Shown here in pieces: positions 15,739 through 24,969 of a stretch of DNA of 64,000 nt. This stretch comes from Bradyrhizobium glycinis (GTDB lineage: Bacteria; Pseudomonadota; Alphaproteobacteria; Rhizobiales; Xanthobacteraceae): positions 99,501-163,500 of the forward strand of contig NZ_JACCHQ010000012.1 in the NCBI RefSeq assembly GCF_016031655.1. Reading direction: 5' to 3'. The translations under genes were made by a program, and so were the position numbers. The notes below the pieces were generated by a model. That model searched no databases. It saw only the letters and a program-made list of their open reading frames with translations, and was not told where the DNA came from. Positions within the stretch are counted from its first letter, which is position 1, and the number at the start of each line of letters is the position of its first letter.

Positions 15739-17352
15739 ATGACCGGAGACATTGCAGCCACCATCTCGAAAGCGCGCGAGCATTCCATCGGCGATCTCCT
15801 GCGCCGCTCCGCAGGCCGCGAGCCCAACAAGCTTGCCGTGAGCTGCGGCGATGTCAGCTGGAGCTTTGCCGAGATGGACGCGATCTGCAACCGGCTTGGC
15901 CGCGGCCTGCTCGGCCTCGGCGTCGGGAAGGGCGACCGCCTCGCCGTGCTCTCGCGCAACTCGCACGCCTTTGCCGCGCTACGCTTCGCGGCGGCGCGGA
16001 TCGGCGCGGTGCTGGTGCCGATCAACTTCATGCTCAATCCGGACGAGATCAATTTCATCCTGAAGAGTTCAGGCGCAAAGCTGCTCGCGACCGGTGCCGA
16101 TTTCGTCGGGCCGGCACGCGCGGCGAGCGCGAGGGATTGCGCGGTCGAGAAGATGATCTGGCTGCCGGGCGAGGATCCGGCCGCGACGCCTGCGGACCTC
16201 ACCACCTTCGATGATCTCTTGCATCCCGACGGCTCGTTCCTGGACGCCTCGGTCGATAGCCGCGATCTCGCGCAGATCGTCTACACCTCGGGCACGGAAT
16301 CGCTGCCCAAGGGTGCGATGCTGACCCATGAAGCCGTGATGTGGCAGTATGTCAGCTGCATCATCGACGGCGGCATGAGCGTGGACGACAAGTTCCTGCA
16401 CGCCCTGCCGCTCTATCACTGCGCCCAGCTGGATGTGTTCCTGGGTCCGCAGGTGTATCTCGGCGCCTCCGGCGTCATCACGGGCAAGCCGACGGCCGAT
16501 AACATCTTGGCATTGATCCAGGCGCACAGGATCACCTCGTTCTTCGCGCCGCCGACGATCTGGATCGCGATGCTGCGCTCGCCGAACTTCGACAAGACCG
16601 ATCTGTCGACCTTGCAGAAGGGCTATTACGGCGCCTCGATCATGCCGGTGGAGGTGCTGCTCGAATTGCAGCGCCGGCTGCCTGCCGTAAAGTTCTGGAA
16701 TTTCTACGGCCAGACCGAGATCGCGCCGCTCGCGACCGTGCTGCGTCCCGAGGACCAGCTGCGCAAGGCCGGCTCCGCCGGCAAGCCCGTGCTCAATGTC
16801 GAGACGCGCGTCGTCAACACGGCGATGGAGGACGTCAAGGTCGGCGAAGTCGGCGAGATCGTGCATCGCTCGCCGCATCTGCTCTCCGGCTACTACAACG
16901 ATCCGGTCAAGACCGCGGCGGCATTCACCGGCGGCTGGTTTCATTCCGGCGATCTCGCCACCGTCGACGAGGAAGGCCACATCACCGTGGTCGACCGCGT
17001 CAAGGACATGATCAAGACCGGCGGCGAGAACGTCGCGAGCCGGGAGGTCGAGGAGATGGTCTATCGCATTCCAGAGGTCTCCGAGGTCGCGGTCGTCGGC
17101 CTGCCCGATCCGCGTTGGATCGAGGCGGTGACCGCCATCGTCGTGGTCAAGACCGGGGCAAAGCTCGACGAAGACACCGTCATCAAGCATTGCGCCGGCC
17201 AGATGGCCCATTTCAAGGTGCCCAAGCGCGTGATCTTCGTGGACGCCCTGCCGAAGAATCCGAGCGGCAAGCTGCTTAAGCGCGAGCTGCGCCAGCGCTT
17301 CGTTGGCGGCGAGACGCTCGACAAGGCGGTCCAGAAGAGCTTTGGGACATAG
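15739..17352 (+). CDS. Acyl-CoA synthetase (AMP-dependent, FadD-like)
   Basis: A 537-residue adenylate-forming ligase that activates a carboxylic acid to an acyl-CoA with ATP. Motifs seen are the P-loop YTSGTESLPKGAML (about 182-195), NFYGQTEIAP, the hinge and core motif DRVKDMIKTGGENVASREVE, and the catalytic lysine in PSGKLLKREL near the C-terminus. The P-loop has ES where many members have TG. The acyl substrate (medium/long chain or aryl) cannot be decided. It stands alone between the DUF2059 gene and a convergent AraC regulator. Confidence 0.9.
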   Translation: MTGDIAATISKAREHSIGDLLRRSAGREPNKLAVSCGDVSWSFAEMDAICNRLGRGLLGLGVGKGDRLAVLSRNSHAFAALRFAAARIGAVLVPINFMLNPDEINFILKSSGAKLLATGADFVGPARAASARDCAVEKMIWLPGEDPAATPADLTTFDDLLHPDGSFLDASVDSRDLAQIVYTSGTESLPKGAMLTHEAVMWQYVSCIIDGGMSVDDKFLHALPLYHCAQLDVFLGPQVYLGASGVITGKPTADNILALIQAHRITSFFAPPTIWIAMLRSPNFDKTDLSTLQKGYYGASIMPVEVLLELQRRLPAVKFWNFYGQTEIAPLATVLRPEDQLRKAGSAGKPVLNVETRVVNTAMEDVKVGEVGEIVHRSPHLLSGYYNDPVKTAAAFTGGWFHSGDLATVDEEGHITVVDRVKDMIKTGGENVASREVEEMVYRIPEVSEVAVVGLPDPRWIEAVTAIVVVKTGAKLDEDTVIKHCAGQMAHFKVPKRVIFVDALPKNPSGKLLKRELRQRFVGGETLDKAVQKSFGT

Positions 17353-17388
17353 TCGGCACCGTTCCGGCGCCGTCGCGGCGGAATAAGC

Positions 17389-18338
17389 CTATTCGGCCTC
17401 GCTGGCCAGCTTCCTGACATCGTCGGGCGTCGCTCCGAAACGGCGGCGAAATGCGCGATGGAAGTAGGAGACGTCGTGGAATCCCGCGAGATGCGCGATC
17501 TCGATGATCTTGCGCGAGCGCAGGCCCGGGTTCCTCAGCAGCCGCTCGGCGCGCAGCAGACGTTGCTCGAGCACGAAGCCGCTATAGGTGATGCCGGCCT
17601 TCTCGAACAGCAACTGGATCGTGCGCGCGCTGATGCGGTGCGCGGCTGCGAGGTCGGACAGCGACAATGCGGGGCTGTCCAGCTGCGCCAGAATGTCGGC
17701 CTTGATGGCTTCGAAGCGCGCTGCCGCAAGGCCGCGCAGTCGCGCCTCTTCGGCGGCATCGCCGCGTGCGCCGAGCATCAGGACGGCGAGGTCGAACAGG
17801 TGCTGCGAGACGCGTCGAGCTCTGCCGGCGCGAGCTTGTCCGCGTGCGCGTGCGCGAGGTCGTAGTATCGCAGGAACATCGATGTGATCGGCTTGACGCC
17901 GTCAATCGGTCGCGCAATCAGGTCCTCGACATTCGGGCAGGCGCGCAGCAGCGCCTTGCGCGGCAACAGTGCGGTCTGGAAGTTGCCGTAGGCCATCTGT
18001 GTGACTCGCGCACCCCTGATCGACGGATCTCCGATCGTGAGGTCGCCGGCGGCGATGTTTAGCGCGCGCCTGGCCATGGTCCCGTTCAGGGCCGAATTCG
18101 GCGACATGACGACCACCAATTCGTCGTTGGTGCCCATGGACACAAAGCTCATCGGCGTACCGTGGGAGGCGGACAGCCTCACGCGCGGAAGGATGGCGGG
18201 CCTGATGGTTCGGTGCACTGGACCGTCTCCGATCGGAACGAAATCGGTCCCCATCACCTGCCGGCAGAACTGCTCGCGCCAGCCCTCATAGGCCGGTCCC
18301 GTCGGATCGCCGCTGAATGAGAGCTGAGGCTGGGTCAT
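17389..18338 (-). pseudogene. AraC family regulator interrupted by a 1-bp frameshift
   Basis: Two frames together make one AraC regulator of about 316 residues. The N-terminal AraC-binding-like domain starts at 18338 (MTQPQLSFSG) and runs to about 17811. The C-terminal helix-turn-helix domain (ARTIQLLFEKAG and FHDVSYFHRAFRRRFG) lies in the other frame, 17389-17778. The N-terminal frame ends in nonsense after LAPAELDA. Inserting one G on the coding strand at about 17810 restores LDAVSQHLFDLAVLMLGARG and joins the halves. Because the shift is one base in a G-rich spot and both halves look well conserved, a sequencing error is as likely as a genuine mutation. It is convergent with the acyl-CoA synthetase gene. 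Confidence 0.82.
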
Positions 18339-18502
18339 TGGTCGGCGGTAAGCGTCGGTGGGCGATCTGTTGCAGGGGTATCCTGGTTGGTGCGCCGCAC
18401 TGCGACAACGAGAAAAGCGCGGGATTGCGCGAAAAGCCACACGCAACTACGCGCGGCGCCAGCGACGAGGTGCCGCAGCTCGGCATTCCGCGCCGGTGAG
18501 GC

Positions 18503-19702
18503 TCAATACTTCTTCACCGCCGCACCGAAGGCCAGCCATAACGCGATCGACGCGAGGCCAAAGCCGCCGAGCAGCAGGAAGGTCGGGCCATAGCCGATCC
18601 ATTGCGCGATCCAGCCGCCGAGGGCGGGACTGAGGCTCGCGCCGACGCCCTGCACGGTGATCACGGCGCCCTGGCCGAGATTGATGCGGCCGGTGCCGTT
18701 GAGCGAGCGCGCGACCATGCCGGGGACGGCGACCGTTTGCAGTCCGGTGCCGATGCCGTCGAGCACCTGCATCGGCACGACGCCCCACCATCCCGTGACG
18801 AAGAAGGCGAGCACGCCGCGGATCGGCAAGAACATGAAAGACACCAGGATCACCGGCCAGTAATTGCGCTTGCTCGCGGCCTTCATCGCGATCAGCGAGG
18901 TCACGATCATCACGCCTTGTGCGATCACCACGGTCGTTGCGACGAAACTCGGGCCGTTGGCCTGTCCCTCGGCGACCGCGGCAAGTCCGTACAACGGCAC
19001 GATCGCGGCATTGCCGAGGTGGAACAGCGCGAGGGCGAGAGCCAGCACGAGCAGCGCCTTGTGCTTCAGCAGCATTGTCATCGCATCCGGCGGCGCCTTG
19101 GAATCGTCCTCCCTGATGCCGCGCGCGGCGCGGTCGTCGATCGCCTGGGCTGGAATCATCATGACGCAGGCGATGGCGATGGCCCCGAATACAGCCGCCA
19201 GCGCGAATACGGCGACATAGCCGAACTTGTAGCCGAGATAACCCGACAAGGCGGCGCCAACCATATTGCCGGCATGGTTGTAGGCCTGGTTGCGGCCGTT
19301 GAGCGCATTGAAGCCCTTCTGCTTGGCGATGCCGAGCGTGATGCCCGTGACCGCCGGCACGATTGCGGCGCTCGCCAGCGATTGCGCGACTTGCGAGAAC
19401 GTCACCGCCCAGAAGTTTTGCGAGATCAGGATGATCGCGGATGCCGCGACCACGCAGATGCCGGGAATGACCACCCACAGCCGCTTGTTGCGGCTGGAAT
19501 CGATGAAGCCGCCGATCGGTGTGGTGATCAGCATGCCCGCGACATTGCCGATGGTCATGGCGGTGCCGATCAGGCCGCTGGCCCAGCCACGCTCCTGGAG
19601 GAATACCCCGACGAACGGCCCGATGCCCGACTGCATGTCGGCCATGAAGAAGTTGAGCGCGAACAGGGGCCAGATGCGAGACGTTGATGGGCGCGATGTC
19701 AT
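18503..19702 (-). CDS. MFS transporter
   Basis: A 399-residue major facilitator permease with about twelve transmembrane segments and the N-domain loop pattern GGFIDSSRNKR (motif A-like) after helix 2. The central cytoplasmic loop near residues 190-215 is charged. The start at 19702 (MTSRPSTSR) precedes the first helix directly; 19744 is an alternative that adds 14 residues, and neither has a good ribosome binding site. The cargo is unknown. It lies next to the AraC regulator, whose state (intact or broken) could matter for expression. Confidence 0.85.
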   Translation of the reverse strand: MTSRPSTSRIWPLFALNFFMADMQSGIGPFVGVFLQERGWASGLIGTAMTIGNVAGMLITTPIGGFIDSSRNKRLWVVIPGICVVAASAIILISQNFWAVTFSQVAQSLASAAIVPAVTGITLGIAKQKGFNALNGRNQAYNHAGNMVGAALSGYLGYKFGYVAVFALAAVFGAIAIACVMMIPAQAIDDRAARGIREDDSKAPPDAMTMLLKHKALLVLALALALFHLGNAAIVPLYGLAAVAEGQANGPSFVATTVVIAQGVMIVTSLIAMKAASKRNYWPVILVSFMFLPIRGVLAFFVTGWWGVVPMQVLDGIGTGLQTVAVPGMVARSLNGTGRINLGQGAVITVQGVGASLSPALGGWIAQWIGYGPTFLLLGGFGLASIALWLAFGAAVKKY

Positions 19703-19877
19703 CGAGACGCTGAACTTGATGGCCGATCGAATCGGATCTCGCATGAGGCGGGCGCTGCGGTTGCCCGGGGCGGACCAGAACTTAACCTGCTCTCATCGCG
19801 TTGGTTCCGGCTCCTCTTGCGATCCGGCGGCTGCGACGTCATGTCTTGCAGGAATGGACTCATGATGGATCACCGCA

Positions 19878-20681
19878 ATGGCCCTTTGGACCTGCGCAAC
19901 CTGCGGCGCTCAATTCCCGGATAGCGGAAATCCCCCTGCGGCCTGTCCGATCTGCGAGGACGAGCGCCAGTTCGTCGGCTGGGACGGTCAGGCCTTCCTC
20001 ACGCGCGAGGAGCTCGCGCGCAAGCACCGACTGGTCGGGCGCGACGATCTCGGCCTGACCGGGATCGGGATGGAGCCGAGCTTTGCCATCGGGCAGCGTG
20101 CGCTGCTGGTGCCTGACGACGACGGCTGCGTGATGTGGGATTGCATTCCGCTCGCGACCGACGAGGCCATCCAGCACGTCGCAGCACTCGGCGGTCTCAA
20201 GGCCATTGCGATCTCGCATCCGCATTATTATGGCGCGGCCGCCGACTGGAGCGACACGTTCGGCGGCGTGCCCGTCTATCTGCACGCTGACGATCGCGCC
20301 TTCGTCACGCGGCCTCATCCGGCGATCGTGCACTGGACCGGCGAAAGCCATCGCCTCTCCGAGGACGTGCTGCTGCTGCGCACCGGTGGCCACTTCGCCG
20401 GCGCCACCGTGCTGCATTATGCGCGTGGTGCGGACGGCAAGGGCGCACTGCTCACGGGGGATATCGCGCAGGTGACGATGGACCGGCGCTTCGTCAGCTT
20501 CATGTACTCCTATCCGAACTACATGCCGCTCAACGCCGCCGCGGTGCGACGGATTGCGGCAGCCGTCGAGCCGTTCGCCTTCGACCGGATCTACGGCGCC
20601 TGGTGGGGCCGCAACATCGCCAGCGGTGCCAAGGCGGCGTTTGCTGCGTCGGTCGCGCGCTATCTCGCGGCCATCGCCTGA
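19878..20681 (+). CDS. Zinc-ribbon plus metallo-beta-lactamase-fold protein
   Basis: A 267-residue fusion. An N-terminal rubredoxin-like zinc ribbon has Cys6, Cys9, Cys23 and Cys26 (CATC and CPIC). A metallo-beta-lactamase-like domain follows (about 60-265). The metal region is atypical: HPHYYG (114-119) replaces HxHxDH, while His172 (GGHFAG) and Asp195 (TGDIAQ) remain. Loss of the second Asp-His pair suggests a single-metal or altered site. The ribbon could bind metal structurally or as a redox centre. No function is assigned. Confidence 0.75.
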   Translation: MALWTCATCGAQFPDSGNPPAACPICEDERQFVGWDGQAFLTREELARKHRLVGRDDLGLTGIGMEPSFAIGQRALLVPDDDGCVMWDCIPLATDEAIQHVAALGGLKAIAISHPHYYGAAADWSDTFGGVPVYLHADDRAFVTRPHPAIVHWTGESHRLSEDVLLLRTGGHFAGATVLHYARGADGKGALLTGDIAQVTMDRRFVSFMYSYPNYMPLNAAAVRRIAAAVEPFAFDRIYGAWWGRNIASGAKAAFAASVARYLAAIA

Positions 20682-20826
20682 GCCGGGCTGGGAATCGGAT
20701 TTATCTTGCCGATCCCGAATAACTGTACTAAAAGTACATTATAAGGCAAGCGACGCATCTGGCCAAAGCCGGCATGATCGATGCATCGGGGACGCTGAGA
20801 AGGCCGCGTTAGCGGGAGCTGAGTGC

Positions 20827-21843
20827 ATGACGGCGCAGCGCGATTACGAGATTTTCGAAGCCGGCGACGTCGCGCTCCAATCCGGGAGCGTTTTTCCCGC
20901 GCTGAAGCTCGCCTACAAGGTCTACGGCAAGCTGAGCCCGGCCAAAGACAACGTCATCCTTTATCCGACCTCGTTCAGCGCCCAGCACACCGACACGGAA
21001 TGGCTGATCGGCTCCGACGGCGTGCTCGATCCGACCCGTTACTTCATCATCATCCCGAACCTGTTCGGCAACGGCCTGTCGTCTTCGCCCTCGAACACGC
21101 CCGCGCCCTTCCCCGAGGTGAGCTATCACGATGCCGTCGCGGTGCAGCACAGGCTGCTCACCGAACGCTTCGGCATCTCGAAGCTTGCGCTGGTCTATGG
21201 CTGGTCGATGGGCGGCATGCAGGCCTATCACTGGTCGGCGCTGCATCCCGACATGGTCGAGCGCGCCGCGATCGTCTGCGGCAGCGCCCGCTGCGCACCC
21301 TACAATTACGTCTTCCTCGAAAGTGTGAAGGCCGCGCTCACGGCCGATCCAGCCTTCCGCGATGGCCGTTTCCTCGAAAAACCCGCCGCCGGCTACCGCG
21401 CCATGGGCCGCGTCTATGCCGGCTGGGCGATGTCGCACGGCTTCTATCGCGACGAGCTCTGGCGCGAAGCGGGCTTCACCTCACTCGAGGATTATCTCGT
21501 CCGCGCCTGGGATGCGGCCTTCGCGCGGCGCGATGCCAATGATCTCCTGGCGCAGATCGGCATCTGGCAGCGTGGCGACATCAGTCGTTGTGCGGCGTTC
21601 GCCGGCGATCTCGATCGCGCGCTGGCGGCGATCAAGGCACACATGCTGCTGATGCCGGGCGCGACTGACCGCTATTTCGACGTGCACGACAACGAGGACG
21701 AGCTCGGCAAGCTCGTCAACGCGAGATCGGCGGTGCTGCATCCGATCCTATCGTTGCATGGCCATCGCGCCGGCAACCCCATCAACAATCCACGCGACCA
21801 AGCCTTCATCAAGGCCGAGGTCGCCGAGCTTCTCCGCAAGTAG
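20827..21843 (+). CDS. MetX-like alpha/beta-hydrolase (homoserine O-acyltransferase family)
   Basis: A 338-residue alpha/beta-hydrolase of the homoserine acyltransferase (MetX) family. The nucleophile elbow is GWSMGG with Ser127, and Asp (GATDRYFDVHDNE) and His (LHGHRAGNP) complete the likely triad. Compared with true MetX it lacks the usual long lid signature, so a hydrolase role is as likely as acyl transfer in methionine synthesis. Start 20827 has GGGAG at 20813-20817. The desaturase gene starts 15 bp after its stop, suggesting cotranscription. Confidence 0.83.
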   Translation: MTAQRDYEIFEAGDVALQSGSVFPALKLAYKVYGKLSPAKDNVILYPTSFSAQHTDTEWLIGSDGVLDPTRYFIIIPNLFGNGLSSSPSNTPAPFPEVSYHDAVAVQHRLLTERFGISKLALVYGWSMGGMQAYHWSALHPDMVERAAIVCGSARCAPYNYVFLESVKAALTADPAFRDGRFLEKPAAGYRAMGRVYAGWAMSHGFYRDELWREAGFTSLEDYLVRAWDAAFARRDANDLLAQIGIWQRGDISRCAAFAGDLDRALAAIKAHMLLMPGATDRYFDVHDNEDELGKLVNARSAVLHPILSLHGHRAGNPINNPRDQAFIKAEVAELLRK

Positions 21844-21858
21844 GGCAGGCAACCGATC

Positions 21859-22806
21859 ATGAGCGAGGCAACCGTTTCAGACACCGGCCATCGCCTGAAG
21901 CCGCTGACGCCGGCCATGCTGCGCGAATTGTCGGTTCGCTCCGACCTCAGAGGTGCGGCGCAGAGCCTCGGCCATTACGGCGCGATTGTGCTGGTGGGCG
22001 CGCTGATCTGGATGGTTTCGTCGAGTTGGGGCGCGCTCTGGGCGCTGCCGCTGATGGTGGTGCAGGGCTATGTCGTCGCCTTCCTGTTCATGGCGGTGCA
22101 CGAGACCGCGCACAAGACGGCGTTCAGGAGCCGGGGCCTCAATCTCGGCGTAGGCTATCTCTCGGCCTTCATCATCGGGCTGCCTTACGAATATTACTGC
22201 CTGTTTCACTGGGACCATCATCGCTATACGCAGGACCCGGAAAAGGATCCCGAGCTGATCGTCGGCGTGAAGCCGACGTCCGATGCGCAGCTTGCGATCG
22301 CCTATAGCGGCCTGCTCCAGGTCGCCGGCCGTCTGCGGCTGATGCTCGGCCATGCGATCACCGGCAAGATCGTCGTGCCATGGATCCCCGAGAGCAAGCA
22401 CAGCACCATCGTGGCCGAGGCGCGCGCCTATGTCGCGCTGTACGCCCTGCTGCTCGCGCTATCGCTGTGGTTCTCTTCAGCGCTGCTGCTCTGGGTCTGG
22501 ATCGTCCCGCTTGTGATCGGGCAGTTCTTCCTGCGGCCCTATCTCTACGCCGAGCATACCGGTTGCGACCGCACCCGCAGCGCCTTCCAGAACACCCGCA
22601 CGACTTACACCGGCGCGATCGTCAAATGGTTCGCGTGGAACATGCCCTATCATGTCGAGCACCACGCTTATCCCTCGATCCCCTTTCACGCCCTGCCGAA
22701 GCTGAACGCGATCGTCGATGGCGAGATCGTCCATCGCGGCCGCGGCTACATCAGAACGACGCGCGAGACCTGGGCCTGGTTTCGCCGGCAGCGGCAGACC
22801 AGCTAG
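21859..22806 (+). CDS. Membrane fatty acid desaturase family protein
   Basis: A 315-residue integral membrane di-iron enzyme. The three histidine boxes are complete: HETAH (81-85), HWDHH (117-121) and HVEHH (265-269), with hydrophobic helices between them. Such enzymes desaturate or hydroxylate lipid acyl chains or carotenoids. The spacing fits the FA_desaturase family. It follows the MetX-like gene closely. The substrate is unknown. A terminator hairpin follows at 22819. Confidence 0.88.
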   Translation: MSEATVSDTGHRLKPLTPAMLRELSVRSDLRGAAQSLGHYGAIVLVGALIWMVSSSWGALWALPLMVVQGYVVAFLFMAVHETAHKTAFRSRGLNLGVGYLSAFIIGLPYEYYCLFHWDHHRYTQDPEKDPELIVGVKPTSDAQLAIAYSGLLQVAGRLRLMLGHAITGKIVVPWIPESKHSTIVAEARAYVALYALLLALSLWFSSALLLWVWIVPLVIGQFFLRPYLYAEHTGCDRTRSAFQNTRTTYTGAIVKWFAWNMPYHVEHHAYPSIPFHALPKLNAIVDGEIVHRGRGYIRTTRETWAWFRRQRQTS

Positions 22807-22818
22807 CTCAACGCAAAA

Positions 22819-22841
22819 CTCCGGCCGCGATGCGACCGGAG
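22819..22841. terminator. Bidirectional terminator hairpin between convergent genes
   Basis: A 10-bp stem (one mismatch) with a 3-nt loop: CTCCGGCCGC, GAT, GCGACCGGAG. It is preceded by GCAAAA and followed by CTTTG, so it can act in both directions between the desaturase and the small secreted-protein gene. Confidence 0.65.
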
Positions 22842-22862
22842 CTTTGTCGTCAAGGCGAGATA

Positions 22863-23111
22863 TCAGTAGATCCCGTAGGCGCAGACGTTCACGACGCGCA
22901 CGCGCAGACCATGACGGGTCTGGACTAGGCGCTCCTGGTAGCAGTTGCCGACACCAGTGTTGACGTAGACGCCGCCGAAGCCCCAGCCGGGACCCCAGTG
23001 ATGACCCCAGTGGTGATGATGGAAGCCACCGGCCGAAGCGGCGGTGGGGGCGAGAGCGGCAACGCCGAGCGAGCCGGCGGCGATCAGACCAAGTGCAAGC
23101 CTACGAAACAT
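22863..23111 (-). CDS. Small exported His/Gly-rich protein
   Basis: An 82-residue precursor. A strong signal peptide (residues 1-27, hydrophobic core then TAASAGG) leads to a short mature protein starting with GFHHHHWGHHWGPGWGFGG. A two-cysteine tail (GNCYQERLVQ and VVNVCAYGIY) follows and could form a disulfide. Start 23111 has GGAG 7 bp upstream; 23117 is a weaker alternative. The His/Trp/Gly cluster suggests surface or metal binding, but no function is known. Confidence 0.75.
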   Translation of the reverse strand: MFRRLALGLIAAGSLGVAALAPTAASAGGFHHHHWGHHWGPGWGFGGVYVNTGVGNCYQERLVQTRHGLRVRVVNVCAYGIY

Positions 23112-23248
23112 TTTCATTCTCCATTCGGCGCTAGGGCCATTGTTGCGTCCCTGCATTTCGGTCGAGACGAGACGCGATCGCGTTCACGGCGAGCGGGAAG
23201 AATCGTGTTTCAGGATTGTTTCGTCGGCTGCGGAAGAATGTGCCGCGA

Positions 23249-24229
23249 TCAGGCTTTGCGCGCCGCGCGATAGCGCGCGGCCATCGCTTGCGTCATCTCG
23301 GCCATCTTGTCGCGGAGATCGGCCGGTTCCAGCACTTCGGCCTCCGGACCGAGCCGCAGCAATTCGGCCGCGGCGTGCCACGACGTCTTGCCGACCGGCA
23401 CGCGCGCAATGCGCCAGCCGTCTGCGTCGGTCGTCTCTTCGAGCTGCGTACGCGCCTTGACGTAGGGCTGGCTCAGCGCGTCGAGCAGCTTGACGCCGAA
23501 CGGCGACAGCCGGACGACCGCGACATTGGGATGCATCTCCGCTTCGAGCCGCAGCGTCGCGGCCTGCCAATAGGCGGCGAGGTCGAAGCCGGCCGGACGA
23601 TCGAAGCGGTCGCCGAGGGCTGTGCAGTCGAGCACGCGTGCGACGCGATAGGTGCGCACGCTGCCGTCGACTTGCCCTGCGAGATACCAGCTGCCGCCCT
23701 TCAGCACGAGGCCGAGCGGCGCGACGCGCCGTTGCTTCTCAGCACGCCAGCTCTGGTACCGAATCCTGATCAGCGTCCCGCGCAGGACGGCGCCGGCGAT
23801 TGTGCGCAGGTGCTTGGGGTCCTCCGCTTCGCCGAACCAGCCGGGCGCGTCCAGGTGGAAACGCTCCTGCATCCGCCCGGCATCCTCGCGCAAATTCGGA
23901 GGCAGTGCCGCCATCAGCTTGTTTTGGGCGGCGATCATCGCGGCATCGAGCCCGAGCGCGGCGGCCGGGCCCGGCAATCCCGCCAGGAACAACGCGCCCG
24001 CCTCGCTCTGCGACAGCCCGTTCAGCCGCACGCGATAGCCGTCGAGCAGGCGATAGCCGCCTTCCGCGCCGCGGTCGGCATAAACGGGAACGCCGGACGC
24101 CGCGAGCGCGTCGATGTCGCGATAGATCGTGCGCACCGACACTTCGCAGGCCTCCGCGAGCTCGGGCGCGGTGACCTGTCCCTTGGCCTGGAGGGTGGTG
24201 AGAATCGACAGCATCCGGCTCGCGCGCAT
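23249..24229 (-). CDS. YafY-like WYL-domain transcriptional regulator
   Basis: A 326-residue regulator with an N-terminal HTH_11/DeoR-like winged helix (about 1-60, VTAPELAEACEVSVRTIYRDI), a WYL domain in the middle (about 135-220, with GGSWYLAGQVDGS) and a C-terminal WCX part. WYL domains sense ligands in bacterial regulators. It is divergent from a GST gene across a perfect 13-bp inverted repeat (24240-24270). The same arrangement occurs again at 30687-32557, so WYL control of a linked GST appears to be a repeated module here. Confidence 0.9.
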   Translation of the reverse strand: MRASRMLSILTTLQAKGQVTAPELAEACEVSVRTIYRDIDALAASGVPVYADRGAEGGYRLLDGYRVRLNGLSQSEAGALFLAGLPGPAAALGLDAAMIAAQNKLMAALPPNLREDAGRMQERFHLDAPGWFGEAEDPKHLRTIAGAVLRGTLIRIRYQSWRAEKQRRVAPLGLVLKGGSWYLAGQVDGSVRTYRVARVLDCTALGDRFDRPAGFDLAAYWQAATLRLEAEMHPNVAVVRLSPFGVKLLDALSQPYVKARTQLEETTDADGWRIARVPVGKTSWHAAAELLRLGPEAEVLEPADLRDKMAEMTQAMAARYRAARKA

Positions 24230-24239
24230 GATCCCTTAA

Positions 24240-24270
24240 ACCATACCTGACACAGGATGTCAGGTATGGT
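24240..24270. promoter_or_regulatory. Perfect inverted repeat, putative WYL-regulator operator
   Basis: Arms ACCATACCTGACA (24240-24252) and TGTCAGGTATGGT (24258-24270) are exact reverse complements around the 5-bp spacer CAGGA. The site lies between the divergent regulator (start 24229) and GST (start 24316). Its core CTGACA-GGATGT reappears at 31443-31464. Confidence 0.8.
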
Positions 24271-24315
24271 CCGCTACAAGCGGCGCCATCGCCAGCCGGC
24301 CAGATGGAGACTGCC

Positions 24316-24960
24316 ATGACCGATCCGAACCGCATCACTCTGTTCTATTCGCCGCAGACGCGCGCCACCGGCACCCGCGTGCTGCTGGAGGAGCTGGGAG
24401 CTCCTTACGATCTGCATGTCCTCAACATGAAGGCCGGGGATCAGCGCAAGCCCGCCTATCTCGCCGTCAACCCGCTCGGCAAGGTGCCGGCGATTCGCCA
24501 CGGCGAGGCGCTAGTGACCGAGCAGGTCGCGATCACCATCTATCTCGCCGATTTGTTCCCGCAGGCGGGGCTGACGCCCGCCCTGAACGATCCGCTGCGC
24601 GGGCCTTACCTGCGCTGGATCGCCTATTATGGGTCGTCGTTCGAGCCGGCCTTGATCGACAAGTTCATGCAGCGTGAGCCGGCGCCGATCACGCAATCGC
24701 CCTATGCCGATTACGATACGATGCTGGGTGCGCTCGAGGCCCAGCTGGCGAACGGGCCCTATCTGCTCGGCGAGCGCATGACGGCGGCCGACGTATTGTG
24801 GGGCGTCGCCTTCAGCTGGACCATGATGTTCGGCATCGTGCCGAGGAAGGACATCTTCGTCCGCTATGCCGAGCGCATGACGGCACGTCCGGCGTTCCAG
24901 CGCATCAATGCCGCCGATGCCGAGATGGCGGCGCAACACGCGGCTGTAGCGGGTGGATGA
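24316..24960 (+). CDS. Glutathione S-transferase family protein
   Basis: A 214-residue cytosolic GST with a thioredoxin-like N-terminal domain (about 1-80; NPLGKVPAI carries the cis-proline and is followed by an acidic VTEQVAI glutathione-binding loop). An all-helical C-terminal domain (about 88-210) contains the GERMTAADVLWG N-capping motif. Start 24316 has GGAG at 24306-24309; an in-frame ATG at 24304 lies before that site. It is probably controlled by the WYL regulator across the 24240 operator. Substrate unknown. Confidence 0.9.
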   Translation: MTDPNRITLFYSPQTRATGTRVLLEELGAPYDLHVLNMKAGDQRKPAYLAVNPLGKVPAIRHGEALVTEQVAITIYLADLFPQAGLTPALNDPLRGPYLRWIAYYGSSFEPALIDKFMQREPAPITQSPYADYDTMLGALEAQLANGPYLLGERMTAADVLWGVAFSWTMMFGIVPRKDIFVRYAERMTARPAFQRINAADAEMAAQHAAVAGG

Positions 24961-24969
24961 GAGGGCGCC

